A stretch of 64,000 nucleotides of DNA from Ardenticatenales bacterium (lineage in GTDB: Bacteria > Chloroflexota > Anaerolineae > Epilineales > Epilineaceae), in assembly GCA_020853525.1 (NCBI GenBank), contig JADYYS010000059.1, positions 55,960 through 119,959 on the forward strand, given 5' to 3'. The position numbers were made by a program, and so were the translations under genes. Positions 45,616 through 55,400 of this stretch are shown here, in pieces. Positions within the stretch are counted from its first letter, which is position 1. Every line of letters begins with the position of its first letter. Under the pieces are notes generated by a model. It had not been told where the DNA came from and did no database searches. It was given only the letters and a program-made list of their open reading frames with translations.

Positions 45616-46652
45616 CCAGCGTTGGCGCCGCGGACCACATGCAGCGCGCGCCGGACGGACTGCTTCGATTCGACGTGCGGCGTGACTTGGCGGCCGTGAT
45701 CGAGCTGCTCGAGCTCGGGTTCGGCGACGACCTCGAGGCCCGCGACCGGCGCTGGTTGAAGGACCTTGCCGCGCTGTCCGCCGCCGGCCCGCTGATGAAC
45801 ATGCTCCTCCACGTCATCCCCGGCGCGGTCGACGGCCTCGGCGGCTTCGTGTGGTATGACGCAGGGCGCCTGATCGCCAACGCCAGCCTGCTGCGGGCCG
45901 GGCCGGACACCTGGGTCATCGCCAACGTCGTGACGCATCCGAGCTACCGCCGTCAAGGCATCGCCGGCCGACTGATGGACAGCGCGCTCGACGCGGCGCG
46001 CGCTCGGGGCGCCCGCCGCATCCAGCTCCAGGTACGCGACACGAACGACGCCGCCAAGACGCTGTACACCGGCCTCGGCTTCGGACCCGTCGGGTCGTCG
46101 ACGCTCTACCGTCTGCCGTCGTCCGCCGTCCTCGCGCCGACGCCCGAGGAAGGGCGCGCGCGCGCCGGCTCCGGAGCCGCGGAGGCGGCCCCGATCCTCG
46201 CCGTCCGGCCGTGGCGCTCGCCGGGCGACGCGCGCACGACGCGCCTGCTTGCGCGCGCCGGCGAGATCGGCCGAGCCGGACCGCCGTCGCTCGTCCGCGG
46301 GACGGCGCGCCGCGGACGGTTCAAGGGACGGATGGACGATTGGCTGCACAGCCGCACGCGCCACCGCTTGGCCGTGAGCACGAACGGCGAACACCGTGCG
46401 ATTGCCGTCGTCGACGCATACGACCACGGCGGCCCGCACAGGCTCGACATCGTCATCGACCCCGCTTGGCGCGGCCGCGTCGAGCTGCAGATCGTCCGCG
46501 CCTGCCTCGAGCGCCTCATCGGCGTGCCGCCGGCCGCCGTCGAGACCGACGCCACGGGCCAGGAAGGTCCGCTTCGCGCGGCGCTGGAAGCGGCGGGCTT
46601 CGAGCCGGTGCGGACGCTGGAGCGGTTGGAGCTGTGGTTGGGCGGACGGTGA
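45612..46652 (+). CDS. GNAT-family N-acetyltransferase
   Basis: NVVTHPSYRRQGIAGRLMDSALDAARARGARRIQLQVRDTNDAAKTLYTGLGFGPVG. Confidence 0.88.
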   Translation: MTSVGAADHMQRAPDGLLRFDVRRDLAAVIELLELGFGDDLEARDRRWLKDLAALSAAGPLMNMLLHVIPGAVDGLGGFVWYDAGRLIANASLLRAGPDTWVIANVVTHPSYRRQGIAGRLMDSALDAARARGARRIQLQVRDTNDAAKTLYTGLGFGPVGSSTLYRLPSSAVLAPTPEEGRARAGSGAAEAAPILAVRPWRSPGDARTTRLLARAGEIGRAGPPSLVRGTARRGRFKGRMDDWLHSRTRHRLAVSTNGEHRAIAVVDAYDHGGPHRLDIVIDPAWRGRVELQIVRACLERLIGVPPAAVETDATGQEGPLRAALEAAGFEPVRTLERLELWLGGR

Positions 46653-46685
46653 TCTCTTGGCGGCGTGCCACGCGATGCGAATGAT

Positions 46686-46709
46686 GGGCACGGCATGCAG
46701 TGCCCCTAC
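46686..46709 (-). repeat. REP-like palindrome GTAGGGGCACTGCATGCCGTGCCC
   Basis: Reverse complement of gggcacggcatgcagtgcccctac; same GTAGGGGC start as the other palindrome families here. Confidence 0.65.
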
Positions 46710-46722
46710 CGTCCGTTAACCG

Positions 46723-46779
46723 GACGTTGGTCTAACCCGACGTTGGTCTAACCCGACGTTGGTCTAACCCGACGTTGGG
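46723..46779 (-). repeat. 16-bp tandem repeat (gacgttggtctaaccc) ~3.5 copies overlapping the HMG-CoA reductase stop
   Basis: Units 46723-46738, 46739-46754, 46755-46770, partial from 46771. Confidence 0.85.
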
Positions 46780-48212
46780 CGCCCGCTGATTCCCCCCCGC
46801 AGTTCGCCCAGCACCTCGGCCGCCCGCCCGGCGCGGATCGCGCCCTCCGCCACGAGCACCATCGCGACGGCCTCGGCCTCGTGCGTTTCGGCGCCGGCCG
46901 ACAGGGCGAGCTGGCGTGCGTGCAGCGCCATGTGGCCGTCCTGGATGCCCTCGCACACGAGCGCTCGCAGTGCCGACAGGTTCTGGGCCAGGCCGACGGC
47001 GGCGATGACCCGCGCCAAGCCTTGCGCGGATTCGGCGCCGATGATCTTCAGGCCGAGCGCCGCCTGCGGATGCGCCCGCGTACCGCCGCCCACGATCCCC
47101 ACGGCCAAGGGCAGCTCGAGCGAACCCTCCAGATCGCCGCTCGCGTCGAGGTGCCAGTCCGTCAGGCTGCCGTAGCGGCCGTCGCGCGCGGCAAAGGCAT
47201 GCGCGCCCGCTTCGACGCCGCGCCAGTCGTTGCCCGTGGCGATGACGACCGGATCGATGCCGTTCAGGATACCCTTGTTGTGCGTTGCCGCACGCCACGG
47301 GTCGACGACCGCCAGCGCGTTCGCCTCGACGATCCGCTGTGCCACCTCGTGCCCATCGCGTCCGTCGCGCGCCAGCGCCGCGGCCGGGATCCGGCAGCGA
47401 GCGGTGGCGCGGCGCTCGGTGGCCAGGTTGGAGAGGATGCGCAGCAGAACGCGCCCGCCGGTGACCTCGGCCAGCAGCGGAGCGACGGCCTCGCACGCGG
47501 TGTTGACGGCGTTGGCGCCCATCGCGTCGCGCGTGTCGTAATGGATGTGCACGACGAGCATCGGCCCGACCGGCGTGTCTCGGAACGGCCGGACGACGAG
47601 GTCCTTCGCGCCGCCGCCGAGCCGCGGCAGCGTCTCGCTCTGGCGATGGGCGACATCGAGGATCCCGTCGCGAGCGGCCAGAATCCGCGCCGCGGCTCGA
47701 TCGAGGTCGTCGTCCGGCAGGTCCAGCAACTGAACCTGGCCGATCATCACCGGAGCGTCGGCGGATGTCGTGAAGCCGCCGCCGGCGCGGGCGAGAAGCG
47801 CCCCAAAGCTGGCGGCCGCCACGACGGACGGTTCCTCGACGGCCATCGGCACGAGCACATCGCGCCCATCGATGCGGAAGTTCGTCGCGATGCCGAGCGG
47901 CAGGCCGAACACGCCGGCGGCGTTCTCGATCATCGCGTCGGCCCGCTCCAGCGTGAGCGCGCCCGTGCCCCCGAGCAGCGCCGTCTCGGCCTCGTCCAAG
48001 CCGGCCCAGCGCACCAGTACCGCCTGACGGGCCCGCGCCGAAAGCCGATGGAAGCCGGGCAGGCGGCTGGAGCGATCCTCGATGGCCCGCTCGAGGCTGG
48101 CGGTCGTCGGATTGGGCGGCGTGGACAGCGTCGCGGCCGGCGCGCGCGTCGACACGGTCGTGGTCGTCATCGTTCGGCGTTGGGCGGTCGGTCGAGCCAA
48201 ATGCAGCGTCAT
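46764..48212 (-). CDS. mvaA: Hydroxymethylglutaryl-CoA reductase (class II type)
   Basis: SRLPGFHRLSARARQAVLVRWAGL...MIENAAGVFGLPLGIATNFRIDGRDVLVPMAVEEPSVVAAAS...DAMGANAVNTACEAVAPLL...THNKGILNGIDPVVIATGNDWRGVEAGAHAFA. Confidence 0.94.
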   Translation of the reverse strand: MTLHLARPTAQRRTMTTTTVSTRAPAATLSTPPNPTTASLERAIEDRSSRLPGFHRLSARARQAVLVRWAGLDEAETALLGGTGALTLERADAMIENAAGVFGLPLGIATNFRIDGRDVLVPMAVEEPSVVAAASFGALLARAGGGFTTSADAPVMIGQVQLLDLPDDDLDRAAARILAARDGILDVAHRQSETLPRLGGGAKDLVVRPFRDTPVGPMLVVHIHYDTRDAMGANAVNTACEAVAPLLAEVTGGRVLLRILSNLATERRATARCRIPAAALARDGRDGHEVAQRIVEANALAVVDPWRAATHNKGILNGIDPVVIATGNDWRGVEAGAHAFAARDGRYGSLTDWHLDASGDLEGSLELPLAVGIVGGGTRAHPQAALGLKIIGAESAQGLARVIAAVGLAQNLSALRALVCEGIQDGHMALHARQLALSAGAETHEAEAVAMVLVAEGAIRAGRAAEVLGELRGGISGRPTSG

Positions 48213-48346
48213 CGTGCGGATCCCCTTCGTGCACCGTCCGCCGGCCCACTCGGGTGGCCGACGAGGCGGGTCGCACGACATTGTCGCTGCATCGCCCTGC
48301 CAAAACCTGTCAACCGCTCTCCGACGCCCGCCAGCCTGCGGCTCCC

Positions 48347-49426
48347 CTACTCCTTGACGATCGGGATCTCGTTGCCGCGCTGGTACCGGACGTTGGCCGT
48401 GCGGATGGCATAGAGGTCCAGGTTGCCCGAGCGGTCATCGCTGTAGAGCAGCAGGCCGTTCACCAGGATCGGCCACGACTGGTTGGCCGGCGGGACGCGG
48501 ATGCCGAACGACGGGCCGCGCGTGCGGTTGTTGTCGTACACCTGCAGGCCGACGATATCGTTGGCCGTGGCCGGGTCGTACACGTTCCAGACCAGGCCGC
48601 CCGAGCCGTAGTTCGGGTTGAAGTCATCGTCCTCGGTGCCGGCCAGCCGCTCGTCCGTTCCGTTCGGCAACCCGTTGCGCAGTCGGATCGTGTAGATCTC
48701 GGTCGTCTCGCCGCGGTCGTCCACCCAGGCGACGGCGGCGCCGTTCGTCGTCGGGTCGGTGGCGTTCCATGTCTCGCCGGCGAACACCTGGAACGGCTTG
48801 CCGTTCGGGATCGCGTTGAACCGGATCTTGCGGGCCATGATGCGGTCGAGGTCCCGCTGGTTGTCGTCGTACACCAGGATATAGCCGACCGTGTCGTGCT
48901 CCGACGCCTGTATCGCGATATCCGGATGCTGCTGATCGCCGGGCCCGCTGACGAGCACTTTGGGCGCGCCGACCGAGTAGCCGGCCGGGCTGACGCGGAC
49001 CCCGAAGATGTCCCAGCCGTTCTCGTCGCCGGTAAACTCCGACCAGACGAGCAGCAACTCGAGCTGCGGGCCGTTCCAGACCAGGTCGGGGTCGACCCGC
49101 TCGCCATGCGGTTCGCTGTTGCGGCCCGGCCCCTGCACCTCGCGCACGACGGCGATGCCCTGGCGATCCGGTCCGCCGTTCGGCAGACCGTTGCCGAACA
49201 ACCGCTTGCCGTACAACTCGCCGCCGCTGCCGCGGTCCTCGATCCAGACGGCAAAGTAGTCGTCGAGTTCGGCCGCCGCGTCCGTCATGTAGGCCAGCGT
49301 CGGCATCTTCTGGTCGCGCGGCGGTGACGCCGCACGGACTGCAGGCTGCGTGCCGCCGACGATGAGCGTGCTGCAAAGCACGACGGCGGCGGTAGCGGCC
49401 CGGCGGAACCCGAGCGAGAGGTCCAT
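48347..49426 (-). CDS. Secreted TolB/beta-propeller-like protein
   Basis: MDLSLGFRRAATAAVVLCSTLIVGGTQPAVRA signal peptide; repeats such as DYFAVWIEDRGSGGELYGKRL, NGAAVAWVDDRGETTEIYTIRL, GLLLYSDDRSGNLDLYAIR. Confidence 0.75.
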   Translation of the reverse strand: MDLSLGFRRAATAAVVLCSTLIVGGTQPAVRAASPPRDQKMPTLAYMTDAAAELDDYFAVWIEDRGSGGELYGKRLFGNGLPNGGPDRQGIAVVREVQGPGRNSEPHGERVDPDLVWNGPQLELLLVWSEFTGDENGWDIFGVRVSPAGYSVGAPKVLVSGPGDQQHPDIAIQASEHDTVGYILVYDDNQRDLDRIMARKIRFNAIPNGKPFQVFAGETWNATDPTTNGAAVAWVDDRGETTEIYTIRLRNGLPNGTDERLAGTEDDDFNPNYGSGGLVWNVYDPATANDIVGLQVYDNNRTRGPSFGIRVPPANQSWPILVNGLLLYSDDRSGNLDLYAIRTANVRYQRGNEIPIVKE

Positions 49427-49748
49427 GTTCGACTCCTTGGGCACGCGACGCATCGCGCATCATGGCGTGCGTATTATATCGGCGCACGGCGATGACAGGA
49501 TACGCCCGCGCCATGCGGATCGCGAGGTGGAACGATTCGGTCACCTCGCGGGTCTAGACCTTCAACCGCCGCCGCTCGCCACCGACCCGCACCGCACTTC
49601 CATCATTGTCCGACCTCGGAGCGATCGCCGCCCGGGTCGACGCCGGGCGGCGGCGGTGCTAATCTTGAACCGGGAGCAGTTCGAAAGCCGTTTCATTCGG
49701 AGAGTCTTGCAAGCTGCTCGTCGACGCCGCGCAGATCAGGAGTGCCCG

Positions 49749-50336
49749 ATGACCATCTACATCAATCCTCGCACCGCACCGTCACGTCGAACCCTGTTCC
49801 GGTTCGCCGCTGCCTTTGCCGTGTGCACCGCTCTCGGCTTCGCGGTGCAGAACGCTTCCGCCGCTCGCCAGCCGGCGCCCGTGCCGATCGCGGGCGCGTG
49901 GTGCGGCATCACCGACAGCGGCGGCTCGATCCGCTTCGACGTCTCGGCGGACGGTCGCTACATCGGCGGGATCACCGTCAACCACGGCACCGGCAGCGGC
50001 ATCTCCGGGAACGAGGGCATCTCGAACTCGTCCACCGGCGTCGCCGACGGGATGTGGATCTTCCGGCGCGACCGCGAGGAGGTCCGTTGCGACAACCGCG
50101 GCGACCGCCGCCCGACGGACCCGCCGCACGGCCGCAACCCGATCCGGTGCAACCGTCCGCCCTGCCTGCCGGCCAACTGCGACACCCTCCGCGTGAACGA
50201 GATCATGATCCGCGGCTTCTTCGACGCATCCGACGCGGCACACGGGAACTACACGTTCCTGGCGGGCAGCGGCAATCGGCGCCTCGTCGGGCGGTACACC
50301 GCCTGGCCGATGGCGGTGGCGCCCTGCTTGCGATAG
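49749..50336 (+). CDS. Small secreted Cys-containing protein of unknown function
   Basis: MTIYINPRTAPSRRTLFRFAAAFAVCTALGFAVQNASA signal peptide; followed by a strong hairpin. Confidence 0.65.
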   Translation: MTIYINPRTAPSRRTLFRFAAAFAVCTALGFAVQNASAARQPAPVPIAGAWCGITDSGGSIRFDVSADGRYIGGITVNHGTGSGISGNEGISNSSTGVADGMWIFRRDREEVRCDNRGDRRPTDPPHGRNPIRCNRPPCLPANCDTLRVNEIMIRGFFDASDAAHGNYTFLAGSGNRRLVGRYTAWPMAVAPCLR

Positions 50337-50380
50337 TGGTCGACGGAGTGCACGCTTCCGGCGCAATCGATTGATCTCAC

Positions 50381-50414
50381 GACAGGGGCACGGCCGAGAC
50401 GCCGTGCCCCTGTC
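50381..50414 (+). terminator. Strong hairpin, probable terminator
   Basis: GACAGGGGCACGGC-CGAGAC-GCCGTGCCCCTGTC, perfect 14-bp stem followed by gctttgttg. Confidence 0.55.
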
Positions 50415-50519
50415 GCTTTGTTGGCGCAGCGGATGCACCGATGTGCGTGCGCTGGCTTGCTTGCGTCGCGGTCCGTTGCGTACATTGGACGCCGTCGAAC
50501 CGCGCGAGGAGCACCGCCG

Positions 50520-53500
50520 ATGCCGTCCCCGTTACGTGCCCGCCGCCTTGTGCTCGTCGTATTGGCCGTCGTCACCGCAAGCGCCGCCCCGCAAGGTGCC
50601 TTGCGCGCTCGCGCCCAGGGCCTGACGCCCTACGTCCTCGTCGACCAGTGGCCGCGCGATGTGGGCGCGCCTACGCCCCTCATCGGCGATCCCCAGGGCC
50701 TCGACGTCGACGCCGACGACCGCGTCTTCGTCAGCGACCGGACGGCCGGCGGCGTCGTCACGCTGCTGCCGAACGGCATCCTGCTGCCGCCCTTCGGGGC
50801 GACGGGCAGCGGCCCGGAGCGGCTGGCGTCACCGGGACGGCTGGCGATCGACCAGATGCGCGAGCGCCTGTACGTGCTCGACCGCGGGACGGACCGCGTC
50901 GTCGCGTTCGACCTCGAGGGCGTGTTCCAGACGGCGTGGTCCGCCGCCGCGGTGGCGATCGCCGTCGGGCCGGACGGCACGGTGTACGCTGCGGGCAGCG
51001 CCGCCGACGAGGTCACGGCCTTCGCGGCGGACGGCTCGCTGCGCTGGCGGTTCGGTTCGACCGGCACCGAAAACGGCCGGTTCGTGCACCCGGTGGATGT
51101 CGGCGTGGACGCCGCCGGCAAGGTCGTCGCCGTGAGCGACCTCGACGGCTACCGGGTGCAGCTCTTCGATCTCGAGGCCGGTGGCCTGAAGTTCCGCCGG
51201 TCGATCGACCTCGACCTACAGCGATACAACGAGTATCGGGTACGGACGGCGATGCCGATCTACATGCGCTGCCACGCCGGCGTCGTCCAGCCGCTCGGCG
51301 AGGACGCGGTCTGGGTCGGCGACGGCACCGGCGCGTGCATCATCGAGGCCGACGGCTGGCACTACACGATCGCCGCGATCGCCGCCGCGACGAGCATCTG
51401 CAAGTACTTCGTGCGGCTGCCACGCCTGCGGCCGGCGACGGGCCAGTACGCGGCGCTGGCGACGTACAACCCCAACGTCGGGCCGTGCCGGAAGGGTGGC
51501 AACGTCACGTACACCAAGGATACGCGGCTCGAAGCCTCGCCGGCGGTTGTGTGGTATCGCGATGCCGATCTTCGACAGTTCGAGTCGTACACGCTGGTGA
51601 CCAATGACCTGCCGCCGGACCGCCTCCTCGGGCCGCAGCGCATCGACATTCCGGTGCCGGGCGTGGTGTTCGTGCAGGACGACAGCGCGTACTCGCACGC
51701 GTTCGGCCTGGACGGCTCGTTCAAGGCGGCGACGCCGAAGCGCGACATCTGGCAGAACGGCCGGCCGGCGCGCACCTGGATCGACCTCGCGGCCGGCAGC
51801 CCGGTCGACGGCGAGGCGTTCGGCTACTACCGGCGGGAGATCCGAACCTCATTCGGAGCCGGCCAGCCCTGGTTCTACTCCGAACGCGAGCACGGCATCG
51901 ATCGCTATCGCGGCACGCCGCAGCGAATCCACGAGCGCTCCGTCGACGTGATCGAATCCGTGTGGCCGGACCCCCGGCCGTGGTCGCTGGACTCGCCGGA
52001 GTCCGTCGAGCAGAACAATCCGCAGGGCAACAAGGGGTACCTCACCACGGTGGATCTGGCCTACAACCGGACGATCGACGAGCTCGACATCCTCGTGAGC
52101 GAACAGGCAACCTCCGGCGTCGACGAGGAGCCGCGGATCGCCGCGATGCGCAGCGACGGCACGGGACGGCTGCGCAACTGGACGCTTGCCGGCTTCGCGA
52201 TCGGCTCGGCGCAGATCAACCCGTACGTCGACCTCGACGTCGGCCCGGACGGACGGATCTATGCGCTCGACGATCTGAGCGATCTCGTCGTGACGCTCGA
52301 CCACGACGGCGCGCCGGGCGCGGTCGTGGCCGTGTCGGCCGACGCGAAGGCGGTGGCCGGCGGTCCGGACGGCACCCTTTTCACCCTCGGTGACAGCGGC
52401 TACGTGGAGCGGCGCAACCTGACGGACAGCATGCTGACCGCTCGGTTCGACGGGCGCCCCCTGCCCGGCGCCGATCCGATCACGCTGACCAGCCTGGAGG
52501 TCGATGACGCCGGCCAGGTCTACGTGGCCGATCGCCTGTCGAGCATCGTCTCGGTGTTCGCGCCCGGCGACGCAAGCGATGCCGTGCCGAGCGATGCCTC
52601 GTGCAAGGTGCACGCTGCCAAGACGGCCGCACCGTCACGCATCGTCCTCGGCGGATCCGCCGACGTCGTGTTTACCCTCGGCGGAACGTGCGGCACCGGC
52701 GAGCCGCCGACCGATGTCGTGCTCGTCGTGGCGGGGCTCGGACGCGACATGTCTGAGTCGCGAGAGGCGATCAGGGCGGCTCGCGTCGGGACGATGAAGT
52801 ACCTCCATCACGTGCTCGACCAAGTGGCACGGCTGGATCTCGGCCGGCATCGCGTCGGTCTCGTGAAGATCCTGCCGATTGCCGCGCCAAAGTTGCCGTT
52901 GACCCACGACCGCGACGATCTGATGTCCGCCATCCGGCGACTCGACAGCGACCGTCACGCCGGCTACCCACGCAGCGACATGTTCGCGGCCCTCAAACAG
53001 GCCGGGAAGTTGTTCGACCACGCGGACGGGCGCCGCCACGTGATCCTGTTCGTCGACGGCGGCGGCTGTTACGAAGAGGACGCGGCGAAGTGCGAGGAGG
53101 CCGCCGCCGAGCTGGACGCCGCCGGGGTTCGGCTGGTCATCGCTCCGCCGAGCCGTCGTCCCGACACCTGGGTGGGGGGCTCGTCCAGCGGCTACATGCT
53201 GGCCTCCAGTTCGGACGACATCATCCCGTACGGCCAGAGCGCCTACTCGCGCCTCGTCCAGACGATCATCCCCGCGGCGCTAGGCACAAACCTCGTCCTG
53301 ACCGACACGCTCCCGTCCAACATGGTCCTCGTCCCCGGCAGTCCGCAGCCCGCCGGCGCCGCCGTCGCCGGAGACGACATCGCGTGGTCGCAGCCCGAGC
53401 TGCCCTTCGGCCCGACCGTGTTCCGCCTGCAGGTTCGGCCCCAGCAAGTCGGCCACTGGCCCACAAACGCACGCGCCGTGGCCCGGTTCACGGACGCCTG

Positions 53501-53702
53501 GGGCAAGCCGCAGGAGGTTGTCTTCCCGATCCCCGAAATCGACGTCATCGCCGGCCCGTCGCCGACGCCGCAGCCGACGGCCACAGCGCGCGCGACGGAC
53601 GAGCCGACGCCGGTGGCGCCAACGACCCCGGCGAGCGATGGGACGCCGGGCGGAGTGACGGTGGGGCGCGTCTACCTGCCGATCGCGCGGTGCGAACGGT
53701 GA
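50520..53702 (+). CDS. Secreted NHL/SMP-30-like beta-propeller protein with VWA-like domain and C-terminal VYLPIA tail
   Basis: LIGDPQGLDVDADDRVFVSDRTAGGVVTLLPNG...; DVVLVVAGLGRDMSES...RRHVILFVDGGG; P/T-rich linker then VTVGRVYLPIARCER. Confidence 0.75.
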   Translation: MPSPLRARRLVLVVLAVVTASAAPQGALRARAQGLTPYVLVDQWPRDVGAPTPLIGDPQGLDVDADDRVFVSDRTAGGVVTLLPNGILLPPFGATGSGPERLASPGRLAIDQMRERLYVLDRGTDRVVAFDLEGVFQTAWSAAAVAIAVGPDGTVYAAGSAADEVTAFAADGSLRWRFGSTGTENGRFVHPVDVGVDAAGKVVAVSDLDGYRVQLFDLEAGGLKFRRSIDLDLQRYNEYRVRTAMPIYMRCHAGVVQPLGEDAVWVGDGTGACIIEADGWHYTIAAIAAATSICKYFVRLPRLRPATGQYAALATYNPNVGPCRKGGNVTYTKDTRLEASPAVVWYRDADLRQFESYTLVTNDLPPDRLLGPQRIDIPVPGVVFVQDDSAYSHAFGLDGSFKAATPKRDIWQNGRPARTWIDLAAGSPVDGEAFGYYRREIRTSFGAGQPWFYSEREHGIDRYRGTPQRIHERSVDVIESVWPDPRPWSLDSPESVEQNNPQGNKGYLTTVDLAYNRTIDELDILVSEQATSGVDEEPRIAAMRSDGTGRLRNWTLAGFAIGSAQINPYVDLDVGPDGRIYALDDLSDLVVTLDHDGAPGAVVAVSADAKAVAGGPDGTLFTLGDSGYVERRNLTDSMLTARFDGRPLPGADPITLTSLEVDDAGQVYVADRLSSIVSVFAPGDASDAVPSDASCKVHAAKTAAPSRIVLGGSADVVFTLGGTCGTGEPPTDVVLVVAGLGRDMSESREAIRAARVGTMKYLHHVLDQVARLDLGRHRVGLVKILPIAAPKLPLTHDRDDLMSAIRRLDSDRHAGYPRSDMFAALKQAGKLFDHADGRRHVILFVDGGGCYEEDAAKCEEAAAELDAAGVRLVIAPPSRRPDTWVGGSSSGYMLASSSDDIIPYGQSAYSRLVQTIIPAALGTNLVLTDTLPSNMVLVPGSPQPAGAAVAGDDIAWSQPELPFGPTVFRLQVRPQQVGHWPTNARAVARFTDAWGKPQEVVFPIPEIDVIAGPSPTPQPTATARATDEPTPVAPTTPASDGTPGGVTVGRVYLPIARCER

Positions 53703-53741
53703 CCCTGACGCAGGGCAATCCCGTCCTCCAACCCGTGATTC

Positions 53742-53786
53742 TCCCCCTCCCCCAAATTTGGGGGAGGGGGTCGGGAGGTGAGGGCC
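53742..53786. repeat. Dispersed palindromic repeat (CTCCCCCTCCCCCAAATTTGGGGGAGGGGG...), copy A
   Basis: Perfect palindrome core; flanks match 59844-59958 on the opposite strand. Confidence 0.8.
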
Positions 53787-53823
53787 GCAGGCCGTTCGTC
53801 CCCGCAACGGCCGACCGCCCCAT

Positions 53824-54819
53824 CTAGCGCCGCAGCGCCCCCAGCGACGACCCTGCCCGCATCACCTGCCCCGGCAAGTGCACCCCGATCCGCGGCTCGA
53901 ACGCGCGCGCCGCCACGATCAGCCCTTCCAGGTCGATCCCGGTCGAGATCCCAACGCCGCTGAGCATGTGGACGGTGTCCTCGCTGCAGATGTTGCCCGT
54001 GGCCCCCGGCGCGAAGGGACAGCCGCCGAGGCCGCCGATCGACGCGTCGGCGATCGCCACGCCGGCGTGCAGCGCGGCCATCAGGTTGGCGGCGCCGGAG
54101 CCGCGCGTGTTGTGCAGGTGGACGGCCAGCGGCAGCGCGGGCACGCGCAGGGCGAGCGCGCGGAACAGGCGATAGACCTGCGTCGGCACGGCCATCCCCG
54201 TGGTGTCGCCCAGGCAGATCTCGCCCGCGCCCAGCGCCGCGCAGCGTTCGGCGATGTCCAAAACGCGCTCCGGCGGGACGTAGCCCTCGAACGGGCAGCC
54301 GAAGGCCGTCGAGATCGTCGCCCGCAGCGGCAGGCCCGCGGATCGCGCCAGCGCGGCGGATTCGCCGAGGGCGTCGAGCGACTCGGCGATCGACTGGCGC
54401 AGGTTGCGCTGGTTCTGCGACTCGGTGGCCGACAGGACGAAGTTGAGCGCGTCGATGCCGCCGCACGCGAGCGCGCGCTCGACGCCGCGCACGTTCGGCA
54501 CGAGGCCGACGATCTGCGCCGTGCCCTTGTCGATGCCCGCCATCACGGCTTCCGCATCGGCCATCTGCGGCACGGCGTGCGGGTGGACGAAGCTGACGGC
54601 CTCGATCCGCCGGAAGCCGAGCGTGCACAGCCGGTTGATGAGGTCGATCTTCACCGCCGCCGGCACGACGCTCGCGATGTTCTGCAGCCCGTCCCGCGGG
54701 CCGACCTCGAAGACCTCGACGTGCGTTGGAAGGTCGCAGGGTGCCGGGACGGCCGACAGCGCTGCGCGCTCCGCGGGCGACAGCTGCGCGACCGGTTCGA
54801 TGCTAGACGGCGGCATCAT
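53824..54819 (-). CDS. Hydroxymethylglutaryl-CoA lyase
   Basis: VEVFEVGPRDGLQNIASVVPAAVKIDLINRL...STAFGCPFEGYVPPERVLDIAERCAALGAGEICLGDTTGMAVP...GLGGCPFAPGATGNICSEDTVHML. Confidence 0.93.
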   Translation of the reverse strand: MMPPSSIEPVAQLSPAERAALSAVPAPCDLPTHVEVFEVGPRDGLQNIASVVPAAVKIDLINRLCTLGFRRIEAVSFVHPHAVPQMADAEAVMAGIDKGTAQIVGLVPNVRGVERALACGGIDALNFVLSATESQNQRNLRQSIAESLDALGESAALARSAGLPLRATISTAFGCPFEGYVPPERVLDIAERCAALGAGEICLGDTTGMAVPTQVYRLFRALALRVPALPLAVHLHNTRGSGAANLMAALHAGVAIADASIGGLGGCPFAPGATGNICSEDTVHMLSGVGISTGIDLEGLIVAARAFEPRIGVHLPGQVMRAGSSLGALRR

Positions 54820-55400
54820 ATCGTCGCCGTCGCCGTCGCCGTCGCCGCGGCGATAGGCTCCATCGCGAGCAGCGCCGTGCCCGGCTGCACCGCATCGCCC
54901 TTGTTGCAGTGCACGGCCGTCACGACGCCGGCGAACGGCGCCTGGATGGCCACGACCATCTTCATCGACTCGAGCAGGATCAGCTTCTGCCCGTCGGCCA
55001 CGGTGTCGCCCGGCGCCACGAGGACGTCGAGGACCACCGACGGGATCACCGCCGCAAGCCCCGCCGCGTCCGCCACATGGCGCGCGGCGCCGCCGGCGAC
55101 GACGCGGCGGTAGCGCACCGTCCGTCCGGCCGTCCAGACCTGTCGATCCGTGCCATGCGCCGTCCCGGCCAGCGGGATCCGGCGCGCCTCGTCGGCCGCG
55201 TCGACGAGCGTCCAGGTGCCGTCGCGCTCCGGGCGGACGATGTAGGCGGTGGACGGCGCGTCGTCCGGCACGGCGGGCGGCGCCGTGGTCGTTGCGCCGT
55301 CGCTGGCAATGATCGGCCCGAGCCGGACGACGATCCGCCCGTCGCGGCGCGTGACCTCGGCCGCGCGCTCGGCGCCGCCGATCCGGAGCGTCACCTTCAT
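54816..55400 (-). CDS. Biotin carboxyl carrier-like subunit
   Basis: VLVAPGDTVADGQKLILLESMKMVVAIQAPFAGVVTAVHCNKGDAVQPGTALLAM (MKM biotinylation motif). Confidence 0.9.
   Translation of the reverse strand: MKVTLRIGGAERAAEVTRRDGRIVVRLGPIIASDGATTTAPPAVPDDAPSTAYIVRPERDGTWTLVDAADEARRIPLAGTAHGTDRQVWTAGRTVRYRRVVAGGAARHVADAAGLAAVIPSVVLDVLVAPGDTVADGQKLILLESMKMVVAIQAPFAGVVTAVHCNKGDAVQPGTALLAMEPIAAATATATATI

Noticed and set aside
46881-48413. 510-aa plus-strand ORF
   Set aside because: Antisense to HMG-CoA reductase.
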